This document shows, piece after piece, positions 32,991 through 45,365 of a stretch of 64,000 nt of DNA. Within the stretch, counting starts at the first letter, position 1, and the number at the start of each line of letters is the position of its first letter. The stretch lies in NCBI GenBank assembly GCA_963682025.1, contig OY821519.1, positions 97,367,585-97,431,584 on the forward strand, read 5' to 3'. Below the pieces are notes generated by a model. That model was not told the DNA's origin. It searched no databases and worked only from the letters and a program-made list of their open reading frames with translations. The position numbers were made by a program, and so were the translations under genes. Source of the DNA: Cordilura impudica. Taxonomy: Eukaryota > Arthropoda > Insecta > Diptera > Scathophagidae.

Positions 32991-34016
32991 TATAATTGAT
33001 TATGAAAAACCTGTCACATGTGAATAGTTACATAATGTAATTTCTTACAAGTGTTCCCGTTAATAAAATAATTATAAAATTTATTTGTTTACTCAATTTT
33101 CTTTTAATATATGTTTAAGAAACATTAGTCATTCCGTCACAGTCATCCCGTCACGTTAAATGACAGTTAATAACTTCAACATTATTACAGGTAAGTTGCT
33201 CTAAATTATAATTTTATATTGCTTATATATCATATATAAAATATGCATTAGTTTAAAAACTTATTAGTTTCTTAATTCACAAAAGTTCCCATGTTTTAAT
33301 ACCACGACAGAGTCATGGTAGCAAAAATGTCATTCCGTCACACAATGAGAAATTACTCAAAAATAAAAGAATAAAATAGTGAAAAAATTGTTTCTGATTT
33401 TTTTTAAATCTCTTAATCATTAACAATCATTTCCAAACTGAAAAATGAATTTTCAATTAAAAATAGCTTTGTGGAATAGTCTTAACTCCAATTCTCAACT
33501 CAAAATGTCATTCCGTTACATATGGAATTGCCCTACATTGTTTCTATATGAAATTTTTATACTTAGGGCGGCCGTGAGGTTTGAACCTGCACTTTTTGGT
33601 CAGCGCTTTAACACACTCACCTAAAGTCAGGCCTACGAGCAGTGTGGCTAAGAACTTTTTAATATTTTTGCATTTATATTTCTAATTTCCACTATTCTCA
33701 GTTCCGTAAGAGTTGCCATATATAATGTATGGTTTTTACATTCTACACATTGCACTTTTTACATATATTTGAGATGACTTTCGGCCATTTGTCCGATTAT
33801 TAATTTTGGCGATTTTTGAATTCAGCCCATGTTTTTCACGACTACTCACATTGGTAATTTATGTACTTGTCAAAAGTTCAAGACTGTCGTTTCCATAGTG
33901 CGTTAATTTTTTTTTTTTTTTTTTGTATAATCCTCTCCCGCCCATTTTTTATCTGACTACGCACATTAATATCTGATGGACTCGAACAAAGTGTCAAGGC
34001 TTTCCTTGAATAATTA
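32991..34016. other. stretch without a gene; possible tRNA-like scrap
   Basis: GTCATTCCGTCAC-type phrases recur near 33,127-33,150, 33,330 and 33,512. Near 33,565-33,640 the minus strand has GGTTCAAACC, a perfect B-box-like motif, after a possible 5-bp stem. The anticodon loop lacks U33 and the acceptor stem does not pair, so at most this is a tRNA-derived relic. Confidence 0.35.
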
Positions 34017-36084
34017 CACTGTCCAATAGTATTTTTGCAAAGGGTATGTTGAGTAGATCATTTTTGTAGAACAAACTTATGGTCCAGCACGTCTGAGTAT
34101 TTTTTTACAGTGGGTCAAAGTTTTCATTTTTTGGTCGAAGGGAGCATTATACTTTATGAAAAAAATGCTGTAAGTTAATGTCTGAGAGAATTCTTATGGT
34201 CAGAGTTGTATTGTGGAATTGTATGAGGATTATTTTTGTGGAAGATCTTAACCCTATAACTAGTCTATTTATGGGTCAATTTGACCCTTTTTCGAAAAAA
34301 TCAAAAAATATCCTTTAAAAAAGGACATTTAAGGATTAAAATATTCTACGAAAATGTTTGCCGAAAAATTTCAGTGGGGGTCAGCAAAGACACCATTGTT
34401 GTAAATAAAGCTCTTTATGCTTAATTAGTAAAATTATACACCAACATATACAAAACAGGTAAAAACGGCGTCAAGTTCGGCCTGGCCAAACACTGAGTTC
34501 TCGCGTCTAGTCAGCTGTGACTTACAATCTTACAAAACACAGCTTAAAAGCAGTTTTACTGCACAATTGGAATCAGCATCCATCAATACCGGTTGCGTAT
34601 TCCACAAAAAAGGAGGAAACATACGCAAATATTTCAAATTTCTTAAATAAAATTGAATACTATAAATATAAATGGGAAGTATGCGCAGACTTCAAAATGA
34701 TTGCAATATTGACTGGAATGCAAACACAAAATATATGTGCTTTCTTTGTAAATGGGATTCACGTGCTACCAGCAGCCATTATCATATTAAATATTTCGAA
34801 GAACGTAAAGAAAATATTATTGGTGACTTAAATGTAAACCATGAATCCCTTGTCCCAAAAGATTAGGTCATACTTCCACCCCTGCATATTAAGTTGGGCG
34901 TGGTGAAAAATTTTAATAAATGCTTAAATACACAAGGAAATGCTTTCAAACGCATTCAAACAATTTTCCCCAGATTATCTGCAGCAAAATTAAAAGAAGG
35001 TAACATACGGTTTAAAGAAATAATTTATTTCATTCAATGTAAATTACCTTTTCTAGGAATGCTCGTTGGACCCGATATAAGAAAATTATTACAAGATGAA
35101 GAAATTTATGGTCATCTGTCGGATATGCAAAAGACAGCATTTGACTTTATGCAGCTGGTTATATCAGAATTCCTTGGAAACTCAAAAGCACAAAACTATG
35201 CAGAAAATATTGAAAGCATGCTAATCGGTTTTAACAATATTGGCGTTAAGATGTCACTAAAGCTGCATTTTCTGCACTCTCCTCTCAATTTTTTTTAAGA
35301 AAACCTTGGAGCGGTTTCAGATGAACACGGTGAAAGGTTTCATCAGGACATAAAGGTATTGGAAGAAAGATTCTAAGGGAAATCCCAAAGTGTAATGCTT
35401 GCAGAATACGTATGGGGCTTGTACAGAAACCTTGACCCATCGGAACATTCACGTCAAGCTAAATAAAGGAAAGCGTATTAAGTTTAATCTTTAATCCATT
35501 GTCATACTACTGCTATTTCCCAATTCCCTTTTACTCGAAAATTTGAAGCAAAAAAATAAATATGTACATACTATAATAAACCAGTATTAAAACAAAATTA
35601 TAATTTTTTTATAGAAGTTGGCGTGTAATTTTGCCAATTAATCGTAAAGAGCTTTATTTACAACAATGGTGTATTTGGTGACCCCCACTGAAATTTTTCG
35701 GCAAGCATTTTCGTAGAATATTTTAATCCTTAAATGTCCTTTTTTAAAGGATATTTTTTGATTTTCTCGAAAAAAAAGGGTCAAATTGACCCAGAAAGAG
35801 ACCAGTTAGAGGGTTAAGATCTTCCACAAAAATAATCCCCATACAATTCCACAATACAACTCTGACCATAAGAATTCTCTCAGACATTAACTTACAGAAT
35901 TTTTTTCATAAAGTATAATGCTCCCTTCGATCAAAAAATTAAAACTTTGACCCACTGTAAAAAAATACTCAGACGTGCTGGACCATAAGTTTGTTCTACA
36001 AAAATGATCTACTCAACATACCCTTTCAGAATTATGGGGTCGCTATTCTGTTCCGTTCAAAAAGTCTTAATTTGTTGGACAGTG
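34017..36084 (+). mobile_element. 2.07-kb long-TIR DNA transposon with CACTG ends
   Basis: The ends are CACTGTCCAA and TTGGACAGTG, flanked by TTA on both sides (34,014-34,016 and 36,085-36,087). Inverted arms of ~430-470 bp (34,017-~34,445 and ~35,617-36,084) match closely over most of their length. The right arm has ~40 extra bases near its outer end. CAC-starting termini with a 3-bp duplication would fit the CMC (CACTA/Mirage/Chapaev) group, but this is inference. One broken gene lies inside. Confidence 0.75.
34517..35465 (+). pseudogene. transposase-associated protein of the CACTG element
   Basis: Joined by eye, the product reads: FLNKIEYYKYKWEVCADFKM and AILTGMQ, a shift near 34,720, then YMCFLCKWDSRATSSHY (a CxxC patch), LPPLHIKLGVVKNFNKCLN, FPRLSAAKLKEG, MSLKLHFLHSPLNFF, ENLGAVSDEHGERFHQDI and MLAEYVWGLYRN. 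In-frame stops lie at 34,864, 35,296 and near 35,374. The protein resembles a large group of uncharacterised high-copy proteins in insects, Hydra and fish that I know only as repeat-derived. It probably acts in transposition of its own element. The N-terminal part before ~34,517 is inside or next to the left arm and not recognised. Confidence 0.65.
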
Positions 36085-36089
36085 TTATT

Positions 36090-36260
36090 TTGTATGGGAG
36101 TTGCCGCGCCCACTTATCAAATCCAGCCCATATTTGGCATGGCTGCTAATATTAATAATAGGTGACCCTACACAAATTTGCAAAGCTCTCCCTATCACAG
36201 TACTCAATATATAATTTACTTTGTATGGGATGTGCCACGCCCATTAAAAAAATCATATCG
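36090..36260 (-). repeat. type D repeat unit, inverted
   Basis: This is a single minus-strand unit of the 11.4-12.0 kb tandem repeat. It contains TATGGGAGTTGCCGCGCCCA, ACAAATTTGCAAAGCTCTCC and TTTACTTTGTATGGGATGTG. It lies directly beside the CACTG element. Confidence 0.6.
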
Positions 36261-38609
36261 CCTTTATATACAACATAGATGAGAGTATAAATTTAAGAAC
36301 TGATATTTTTTAACTAAATAAAAATTAAATTTTTTAACAACCCGGGAAATCCAATATTTTTTCTTACTTTCCTGGGAAATTAAAAAGACCGGGATTTTTT
36401 ACGTTCTATAACATTATAGTTAAAAAAAAAAGTGCCACCTTAATATAGAACAAACGACATGATCTGATCAAATGGGTGGTGTGTTAAGGTGGCCTTAACA
36501 ATAATAATGATGATGCTTTTTTTTTGCATATTACAACTACACTCTAATTAGCGTCATTGCAATTGCGCCATACTACGTTCTAATCAATAACAATCCCAAC
36601 ACGATAACACGCTAAATTCAGACATAAACGAATTTTTAAATACCCTCATAAAACTATTTTTTAACTATTTTTTTAATTTTTAATAAATAATTTTATTAAA
36701 CTGAATGAAAATCATTTTTGGGGAAAAATAAATTTTAGTAAAATATTTTTTCGCTCTAAACAAAAAATTAATAAAACTAATTTTAGGGCAAAAGTTACTA
36801 ATCGGAAATATTTGTACACAAAAATATAATTTTTATTAGAAAAATTTTGAAAAATTACTCAGAACAAACAATTAAAATTAAATTATTTTTAGTGAAAATT
36901 AATTAGCAAAAGAAACTTTCAGTAAAATATAATTTTTCACCAATTTGTTTTTTTTTTTTGTTACTAAAGGATTTATTCAGTTAAGAAACCCTCCTCAATA
37001 GATAGGGTGTCCATTAAAAAGAAATTTTATCATCTCCCAGCCACAGCAAGTTGAATGAACAAACGCATTTTTAACGACGTAGTTTTTTAAAATAAATCAC
37101 AACAAAATGTACACGACTAAAACAGGGAATTGATATAAAATAGCTGCAATAAAATAAAACAACAAAAAAAAAACAACACTAACAGAGATGTACTAGTACT
37201 TTAATATGCATTAATTAAGATTAAATGTTTGCTGAATAAACAAATATTTATGAATGAATTTGTTTTCCATTACATTCATAAATAAATTAAATTCAAAAAC
37301 AAATTAAGACTTAATAATTATTATTGTCATTGAATATTTTTGCTTTTCGTAATTTGAATTTTTATTCGAATAATTCACGAGAACTTCGCAGTTGAGCAAA
37401 AATTTCACAATATTGTGCAATATTGTTAATGCATGAGAAATAGTCATCATGCAGCGGCTTTTCTAATCACTCATCTCATTACACTTTTCCTAGTGATGTT
37501 CTATATTGTCCTAGTTCTATATATGTATGTATATATAGATATTAGGGTGCCACCGGGTTGTATGAAAAAATTTTTTGTTCGAATTTTGAGGTGTGCGGTT
37601 CGAATTATTGTGACACTGGATCTAAAACTATAGTGCTCAAAGTTTGAGTCAAATCGGACAATGCTTTCTGGACGCGCATTGAGTTCAAAATTCAAATATG
37701 CATTTATATGTAAATATTATCAAAAAAAATAATTTTTCACATACATTTTTATATTAATAATTAAATTCATTAATAAATCATAATCTAGAGAAAATTATCT
37801 CTCTAATAAAAAAACAAAAACAACTATTGGTTGAAATAGCTCGAGCTCACATTTTTAAAGACATTGAAATAATTTACAACAACAACATTTTGCATTCTCC
37901 TGATCCCAAGATGATTTTATGTAAAGTATTTTGCATCTCGTCTATTGTTATGTCGTTCTAACTTAACGTCAAAACGGTACGTATTTTCTAGCACTATTTC
38001 AAAATCTCCAATTTTACTTTTTCAAAAAATTTATTCAAGAAATTTACCGAAATCAACGATTGGACTTTAGGATCTTATTAACAATATATGTGTGATTAAA
38101 AATGTCAAATATTGTAAGTATCCTGTTCTTAATTTGGCGAGGGCAGCGTTTTAATTTCAGCGGATTTGAAGAAAATTTTGATTTTTCATACTTTTTGAAC
38201 TTTTAGGCTACGTTTTTTTGGTGTTTTTAAATTTCAAATATCTAATGTCAGAATATTATACTACTTAATAAAAGTTCTCAATCTTGCAAATTAAGTTTAA
38301 ATTGAAACACTATACTCTGTCCCCCTTTAGGGTCAAAGGCCAAATGTAAGGAGATTTACATTTTTTTTAAACAAAATATCGAAATAATGTATATTTGTGG
38401 AAGGATTTCGATAAAACTTGTTAATAATATTTTAATTATTTCAAAAAATAATATTCTGGACTAATTTTCTGAAATTAACCAGTTTGAAATTCGCATGTCA
38501 ATAGTTTTAATTTTTTTTTTAGAGTTATTACAAGATCAATTGTGATAAAGGAGTTTAGTTTTTATTTAGTTATCGAAAGTTATCTCAAAAAGTGGTGTTT
38601 GTAAATTTT
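36261..38609. other. 2.3 kb of AT-rich DNA without a gene
   Basis: No repeat family or coding frame is recognised. The 66-codon frames at 37,433-37,695 overlap on both strands and have no domain. TTAGGGTGCCACCGGG at 37,542 resembles the terminus of the hairpin element at 15.3 kb, but no partner end was found. Confidence 0.45.
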
Positions 38610-38700
38610 TTTAAATATTATTTTTTATTATTATTTATTTATTTATTTGTTAATTTCCTGTACAATAAGACAAGTCTTATAATTAAATTACAGGACTTTC
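38610..38700 (-). mobile_element. LINE 3' tail fragment
   Basis: The minus strand reads CTTGTCTTATTGTACAGGAA followed by an (AAAT)n tail, the kind of 3' end seen in jockey/CR1-type insect LINEs. No coding sequence is attached. Confidence 0.4.
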
Positions 38701-38754
38701 ATCGTTCAAAAATAAAGTAAAATATATACAAGAAATTATTAAAATACATGACTT

Positions 38755-39275
38755 TTTATACCCTCCACTCCAGTGTGCAGAGGGTATATATAAGTTTGTC
38801 ATTCCGTTTGTAATAATTAGAAAAAAAATTTTGGACCCCATAAAATATATATATTTGTGATCCTTATAGCAACCGGAGTTGATATAGCGATGTCCGTCTG
38901 TCCGTCTGTCCGTCTGTGGAAATCACGATGACGGCATCAATCGGGCAGCTAGGGTGCTCGTTGATATACAAAATGATTCATTAACATCCTGAGAAGTTTG
39001 CTATTTTAAATCGTACAAACCGGTCGATTAGGGCCCGAGAATTGAATGAAGAACTAAAAAAAGTCTTGAAAAAATATAATTTTCTATGTTGTTCTTGTCA
39101 CGATCACGCCCTCAATAGGATAGCTAAGGTGATCATTTTTATTAAGAATGATTCACCAAACTCGTGAGAAGATTTTTATTTCAAAAATCATTAAAATCGG
39201 TGGAACAGGTCCAGGGAAATCTCTGAAAAATTAAAAAAAAAAGGAAAAACATGATGTTTCTATATTGTTCTTGTT
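38755..39275 (+). repeat. DINE-B repeat, long variant with internal duplication
   Basis: The head TTATACCCTCCACTCC...GCAGAGGGTATATA is at 38,757-38,790, and GATGTCCGTCTGTCCGTCTG at 38,890-38,916. A ~170-bp segment (38,930-39,100, ending TATGTTGTTCTTGT) is followed by a diverged second copy (to ~39,275). The terminal hairpin is missing. Confidence 0.65.
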
Positions 39276-41796
39276 GTTATTCTAAATGTTGTATTGTTGT
39301 CGTAGCTGGACTTGTTGTTTTTGTGGTCGTTATGGTAATAGTACAATTAAAACTAACTCTTTGTACATTTTTTTTATCAACTCTGGTAGAAAAATTTCCA
39401 GTTTCCATTGTTTTTGCATCACTAAAAAAATTATTAGATCATTTCTGTCATTGCCACGAGCTTGCCTGCAAAGTTTCAGATTGATTGGGTCACGGGAAAG
39501 GGGTTAAAATCTACCCAAATTTTTTTCGACAAGCAGACATACGAGTTAATATAAAGGGAGTAAAATTTCACCAACATCTAAAGCAAATAATGCTAAAATA
39601 CGTAGTTGTTATTAAAAAAAAACAATGTAAATTTAGCAAAAAAAATTCTATGTATTAATTTATTTAAAGAGAAAAACACAAAAATAACGTTTGTTGTTGT
39701 ATTTTTTGTGTGTAGTATTTACATATACATACATAAACATATTAAATATCACAAATAGTATACATATATTCTATATATGTATGTATATCCATAATAACTG
39801 CATGTTAGAAATAAATCGGTATATTATTTTATTTACATAAAATTCAGCAATATTTTTTTGTGGGGAAAATACATTTCTTTTGCATTAACAGAGTGTCACT
39901 TCATTTTGCTCAGCGCGACTATGCCACAGTAGATGGCGCCCCAATTTTTGTTCTAATTAGCTTTGCAATAGTTATTTCTATTTTAACATGAATGTCAATA
40001 TTTTCAACTAGATATCATACAGAACCATGTTAAGAGTATAAACGGGCTGGTCTTTTATTTCATAAGTTTTTTCATTATTCTTTTACAAATATGAACATAA
40101 GTTTGGCATATTAACTTTTTGTTGTCTTCACAAAATAGAGTTACCGAGTTCATCAATGAGTTTTTTGCTTTCAAAACAGTTCTACATAGTTATATAGAAT
40201 TATTATTCTGCTTTACCTACAAAATATCTGATTGCGATTACATCTAATTTTTAAAAATTGTTTATAATTACTAAAGCATTATTATTCACATAAATACAAA
40301 ATTGCACTTTTTAAATTTTCCATTCAAATTTCAGAAAATATCAATTCAAAAAACTGGAATTAAAAATTTCCAATTATAAATTACAATTAATTGAATTTCA
40401 GAAAATCATATCAAAACGTCGGAAATTATAATTTTAAATTTAGAAGACATCAATTGCATCTTTAATATATAAATTTGATTCGTTAAACACAAATTGAAAT
40501 TCCAAAAAAAAAACACCAAATACCTGTGTTCACATTTAAAAAATTTTTACATTAAAAAAAAATATTGACATTCAGGAGAAATTAATAGCTTTTCAGTACC
40601 GCGATTCAGTAACTTCTTTTAACGATAGTCGAATCATTAAAAAAGAGGAAATAGCAAAATTATCAGTATAATTTTTAAACGATATTCGCTATTGTTAAAG
40701 TCAGATGTTGTTGTTATCTAAACGACAACCATTTTTGTGTTGTTTATTCAATCGATAAAAACTTAAATTTGTAGGTTGAAATGTCGTCATACATAAATAA
40801 AAATCATAAAATAGTGAAAATATTTTGCTTCTATTAAAAAACTTTTTTATATAAATAAAAAAATTAAATAGCATATTCAATTCATTATTGCATTTTCAAA
40901 TAAATAAACAGAAATATTAGTAAAAAAAAAGAGATATTAAACATAAAATCATCCTGTCAAACACGAAGTTATTTGTTTTTTCTATTCTTCTTTGTGTTTT
41001 TCGCTTATTTTGACAGAGATGCCACTCATTTACAATTTAAATAAATAGATAAATAGATTGGTCGACTGTCGTTAAGATATATGTACCTAGTAAATCACTT
41101 AATCCTTAGTGCAAACAACAATAGCTGTCGATATATTTTGCGATTGTCGGATCGTTGAAATTTACAGAATCGGACTACAGAAAACATTAATTTAAATTCA
41201 ATGAGTTTTAGAAAACCTCATATGATACTTAAGAATTGCGAACATAAAAATTGTTACATAAATAAACGCAATTTGATGAGAATGTTATTTATACATAAAT
41301 TTTCATAATTTTTTTGGATGAAAATTTGAAGTTTTTCAGAAAATAAAGATAACAAATTATTTTATTTAAAATGTTTGGTACTTCCCTAATTTGATTATTT
41401 ATTATTATAAATTTATTCTCTATGTTTTCCAAATATGGCAATATTTTAATAAAAAAATTGAGAGAGTTTTTTTTTTGTTATTGTTACTCCATCCGACCTA
41501 TATGGCCGCAATGAAGAAATATTTGGCCAGTTAAAAGAAACTATACAGCCATCTGCAATTAGCACGATTTAATGCATCTAGCCACCCTAAACAACCATTA
41601 CCTTTGCAATGGAGGTTAGAGCGAGCTATTTAATTAGTAATAACTAAATTAAACGAGAAGTTATGTCATATAACCGGATACGCATGCATATAGGTATATA
41701 ACCTAAATGCATGCCGATCAGCAACCACGATGACCAAAAAGCAAACACCGAAATAAATCCGAAATATTAGAAAAGACGAAAACCAACCCAAAGAAT
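39276..41796. other. 2.5 kb of AT-rich DNA without a gene
   Basis: The frames at 39,251-39,507 are hydrophobic low-complexity and overlap the DINE repeat. ATAC-rich microsatellite lies at 39,720-39,790. A perfect-looking short hairpin (GCATGCATATAGGT / ACCTAAATGCATGC) sits at 41,682-41,714. No gene is supported. Confidence 0.45.
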
Positions 41797-41936
41797 TTGC
41801 TGAAATAATTTGGTATTAAGTTTAACATATTGTTTACTTTTTCATTTACATTTTGTTTACATTTATTATCAATACTCAAACCGAGGTGGAGGGTACCAAA
41901 GATTCGGCACAGCCGAATTTAACACTCTTACTTGTT
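41797..41936 (+). repeat. DINE-B 3' fragment
   Basis: The last ~140 bp of a DINE-B copy, ending in GGAGGGTACCAAAG, the hairpin TTCGGCACAGCCGAA and TTACTTGTT. The 5' part is absent. Confidence 0.75.
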
Positions 41937-42759
41937 AAAGAAATGAAAATTATATATATTTAAACAAAGCAACCAAACAAATATTTCTTATAATGTATTG
42001 CGTTGCTAATTGTTGGTTGTGTGGAATTGCATTCCAAAGACATGTGGCGTTTATGAAAAATTGCCATTCTGACACAAGTCATCGACGCATAGAAATAATA
42101 AGTTTTATACCCCTTCTGGATGTAGCAAATTGTATTTGATCATATTTCGCACATTAAATACAAAACAGTCACAACTTAAAAATTTCAAATTTTCAGGAGA
42201 GGCAAAAAACTATTATGTAAAAATATTTGTATGTAAAAAATTTAATTTCATTATGAAAATGTCCACTTTGAGGAAAGTTTTGCTAAACTTTTTTTTAAAT
42301 TTATATTGTATTTGTGGAAATAAAATATAATTTTGAGTTATGGCTCTCTGACTGAAATTTTTTCATTTGACTAGTGATATTATCTCAAGTAGTGCCCCAG
42401 ATATAACAGTATTTTTCCTGTTAAAGAAGACAGTTATGAGAAATAAATTTTTCAGTAGTAAGAAATGTATACTGTGAATTAATTTATGGAAAAAAGTAAA
42501 TTTTGGAAAATTTTGAGTTGTGACTCTTTTGGATTTAAGGTGCGATATAGTGGTTTCTCAGTGTAAATAATTTTGGTGCAAAAATATCAAAACTCTTATA
42601 TTGAGGTTATCGAATGAGACTCAATAAACTTTTTTGAGAAAGTCGAAACACTATCACGTTTCTTCAGTCTATAAACATATCTAACAATATTGTACAAAAT
42701 ATTTATTTTTTTTTTGCTGGCATAGTCGCAGTTGCCAAAAAGTTTACAACCATAAAGAT
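41937..42759. other. stretch without a gene
   Basis: Only AT-rich sequence is seen, with a TTTTATACCCC scrap at 42,108 that may be a lone DINE head. Confidence 0.4.
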
Positions 42760-43131
42760 CCAATTTGATTATAAGGCTCCGATGGACACATTCCCAGACA
42801 TTAAGACAGAGTGAGGAACGGACATCGCTAAACCGACTCAGAAAATAATACCGAAATGATCGGTCGGTCTTCGTCAAATATTTATTGGAGTTACAAATAT
42901 CAGCATAAGCACATTACACGCTGACCACAGAGTGGAATACTTTAGTTCACTCTATATAAGGCTATTTCCCGATCTACTCTTAAATCTATCTTAAAACAAA
43001 AATATTCTACTGATTTGTCTCTAATTTGTTTCATTTTTGGTTTAGATAAAAATAAGTGACTCTACAAAATATGATCATGATCGGACCATCTCTTTTCCTA
43101 GTCCCCATATAAAAATAGCAGCCGATATGAA
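42760..43131. repeat. two DINE-A fragments in opposite orientation
   Basis: 42,760-42,945 is an eroded minus-strand 5' part (GTTTGATTATAAGG-like segment, GGACATCGCTAAACCGACTCAG). 42,960-43,131 is a plus-strand 3' part (TTCCCGATCT...TCTTAAATCTATC, CTAGTCCCCATATAAAAATAG). They sit immediately before the full DINE-A copy. Confidence 0.55.
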
Positions 43132-43944
43132 TTTTTATACCCTATACCACTATGTGGTTTGGGTATAATGACTTTGTGCTGCTGCATGTAACTACCAAAA
43201 ATATTTGACCTAGACCCATCTTTAATTATACCGATCGAATCAGAATCACTATCTGATTCGATTTAACAATGTCCGTCCGTCTGTCCGTCCGTCCGTCTGT
43301 GTGTCCATGTAAAGCTTGTAGTCAAACTGCAGGTCGCAAATATGAATATATTTTGATGAAATTTGGTATACAAGCTTTCATCGGCCACAGGATGAACGCC
43401 ATTGAAATTGGTGAGAATCGGTCCATGTTCAGACCTAGCCCCCATACAAATGACTCCTATGAAATCGACTTAAATTGCCATAAGATCCAAATTACCATAT
43501 AAATCTTAGTCACATTGGGTTTGTATGTGTTTATTATATCCATTAATCAGTAGTCCAAAAATGATCCCTATGGGACAACTCTCAGTCATAGGCCCCATAT
43601 AGAGCTGCTTCCCGATCTTCACTTAAATCTATCAAAAAACAAAAATATTGCACTGATTCTTCTCAAATTTTGTTTGTATATATTTTTGCAAAATACAAGA
43701 GACCTTACCAAACATGGTCAGAATCGGTCCATTTTTGGGCCTAGTCCCCATATAGATATAGCATCCAATATGAACTTTTTCATATCTGCAGCCAAAAAAA
43801 TTAATAAAAATCCCACTCATATTTGGGTTATGCTTATTTTTTAAATGCAGTTAGTTGGGCCTGAGAGATAGGGTCTCTAATCGCATGGTATAGGGTATCG
43901 TATAGTCGGTCTAGACCGACTTGTTGTTACTTGTTACTTGTTTT
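43132..43944 (+). repeat. DINE-A repeat, full copy (~0.8 kb)
   Basis: The 5' inverted-repeat head is ATACCCTATACCACTATGTGG/TTTGGGTATAA (43,138-43,168), and the GTCY microsatellite GTCCGTCCGTCTGTCC spans 43,270-43,305. The 3' palindrome is AGTCGGTCTAGACCGAC (43,904-43,920), followed by TTACTTGTTTTT. I take this and 46.4 kb as reference copies. It is non-coding; ORFs across it are shared by many copies and are not genes. Confidence 0.8.
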
Positions 43945-44186
43945 TAATATGTAGAACACATATTAAGAGCAATGGCTTTCAAACATGGTTTATGATTATT
44001 TTCTATATGCAATTATGGCCTCAGCAAAGTTTGATCTAAGACATTTTCTTGAAACTCATGGTATAGGGTATCGTATAGTTGGTCTGGATTGACTATTAAT
44101 TTTCCACTTTTTGATATTAGTTTACTCATAGTGAATATCAAAATAATTTACGCAAACATCCGGTCGAAAATTTTGTATAAGTATAT

Positions 44187-44937
44187 CTGTGGTTTTCTAG
44201 AATAACCGCGTATGTCATAAAATCAAAATGTTGAAGGGAGCCAAAAAAACGTTATATTTGAAATTATGGGCTCGATATAAAGATTTTACAGCTTTTTATT
44301 TAACAGTCCTGTAGATATGGGCAATAAATACTTTATATAAAATTTTGAGTCAAAAATCTTCAGAGGAATAGACCCTAGAGAAGACGAAAAAACAATATGT
44401 AAATTACACTTAAAGTGTGTGCACATAAAACAACTTATGTCGACAAACGTCGTTTTCTTTGAAAAAGAAAACTACCAATGCACTACCCATGGAGAAATAA
44501 GTTGTTGTTGCTTGAAAAATGGTTTTTTTTTTGATGAGAATATAACAACGTATCAAGAATAACAGTGACAAAAAATTTCAGAAATAAACATACAAGCTTT
44601 TATAAGTGGTTATAAATTGAAAACTAATCCAAAATTATTTTGCATTTTTTTTTCATTAATAACAACGTATGTCGCTATGTGTCGTTTTCTGAGAAAATAA
44701 TTTGTCAGCGATCAAACGTAGGTTGACATACGTCGTTAGAGCTGCAAATTAATTTAATAAACATTTAAGTTACGTCGTTATTTAAAGAAAAAACTCAGAA
44801 ATGGTCAATATTTTTTTTTTTTTTTTTAATTCAACACATGTAAAGAGCGTTAAAAATTAAAAAATTTGGTATCGTTAACTCAAAACTGACAAAAATGGAC
44901 ATACGCGGTTATTTCAGAAGACCACAGAATTAGAAAT
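44187..44937 (-). mobile_element. non-autonomous TIR element 'X', copy 2
   Basis: This 751-bp copy is the inverted counterpart of 12,291-13,054, with the same CTGTGGTYTTCT termini and the same internal ACGTATGTCG-type motifs. A DINE-A 3' end (GGTATAGGGTATCGTATAG) lies just upstream at 44,060-44,085. A poly-T/A run near 44,810-44,828 differs in length from copy 1. Confidence 0.75.
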
Positions 44938-45009
44938 ACAAGAGTTTCTGTAGTATAGACAAACATTGCTCTAGGATCTAGATTTTAATTTATATCCTAA
45001 TCAAATTTA

Positions 45010-45365
45010 GCTTGTGTGTGTTCACTACTCGTATGTCCATTAATCATCACTCAAAATATTAAGTTTGGATGACTTATTTTAGTGATAGTCCCCAGATAAA
45101 GTGGCCTCCCGATATACGCTTAAATATATCTAAATATTTATCCAAATTTAATTTACTAAAGTTTTTGGAACACACAAAAATTAAATATGATTTTTATCAG
45201 ACAGTATTTGGGCCTAGTCCCCATCTAATCACTTCCAATATGAACTTTAACATGTGTGCTGGTTAAAAATAATTGAGAATCTCACTTAAATTTGTTTTAT
45301 TTTTGTATCAATAAGAACCATACCCAGTAAGTTTGGGCATCGTATAGTCGGCCTGGACCGACCAC
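45010..45365 (+). repeat. DINE-A-related repeat, 3' half
   Basis: Follows the DINE-A order (GTCCATTAATCA, CCCGATATACGCTTAAAT, GGGCCTAGTCCCCAT, CAATATGAACTTT, ATCGTATAGTCGGCCTGGACCGAC) but is strongly diverged. It could be a sister subfamily. Confidence 0.55.

Noticed and set aside
33565..33640. tRNA gene
   Set aside because: B-box-like GGTTCAAACC is present, but the acceptor stem does not pair and the anticodon loop lacks U33. Noted only as a possible tRNA-derived relic.
37542..37560. Possible end of another giant hairpin element (TTAGGGTGCCACCGGG)
   Set aside because: Only a short resemblance to the terminus at 15,276; no second end or duplication was found.
39251..39507. Two short hydrophobic frames resembling membrane peptides
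   Set aside because: They overlap in different frames and start inside the long DINE-B variant; TTG/TTC-rich DNA explains the composition.
43269..43502. Recurrent 60-117-codon frames across DINE-A copies (43.3, 46.5, 55.8 and 57.4 kb)
   Set aside because: They appear in either orientation across the GTCY microsatellite in many repeat copies, with changing ends; repeat shadows, not genes.
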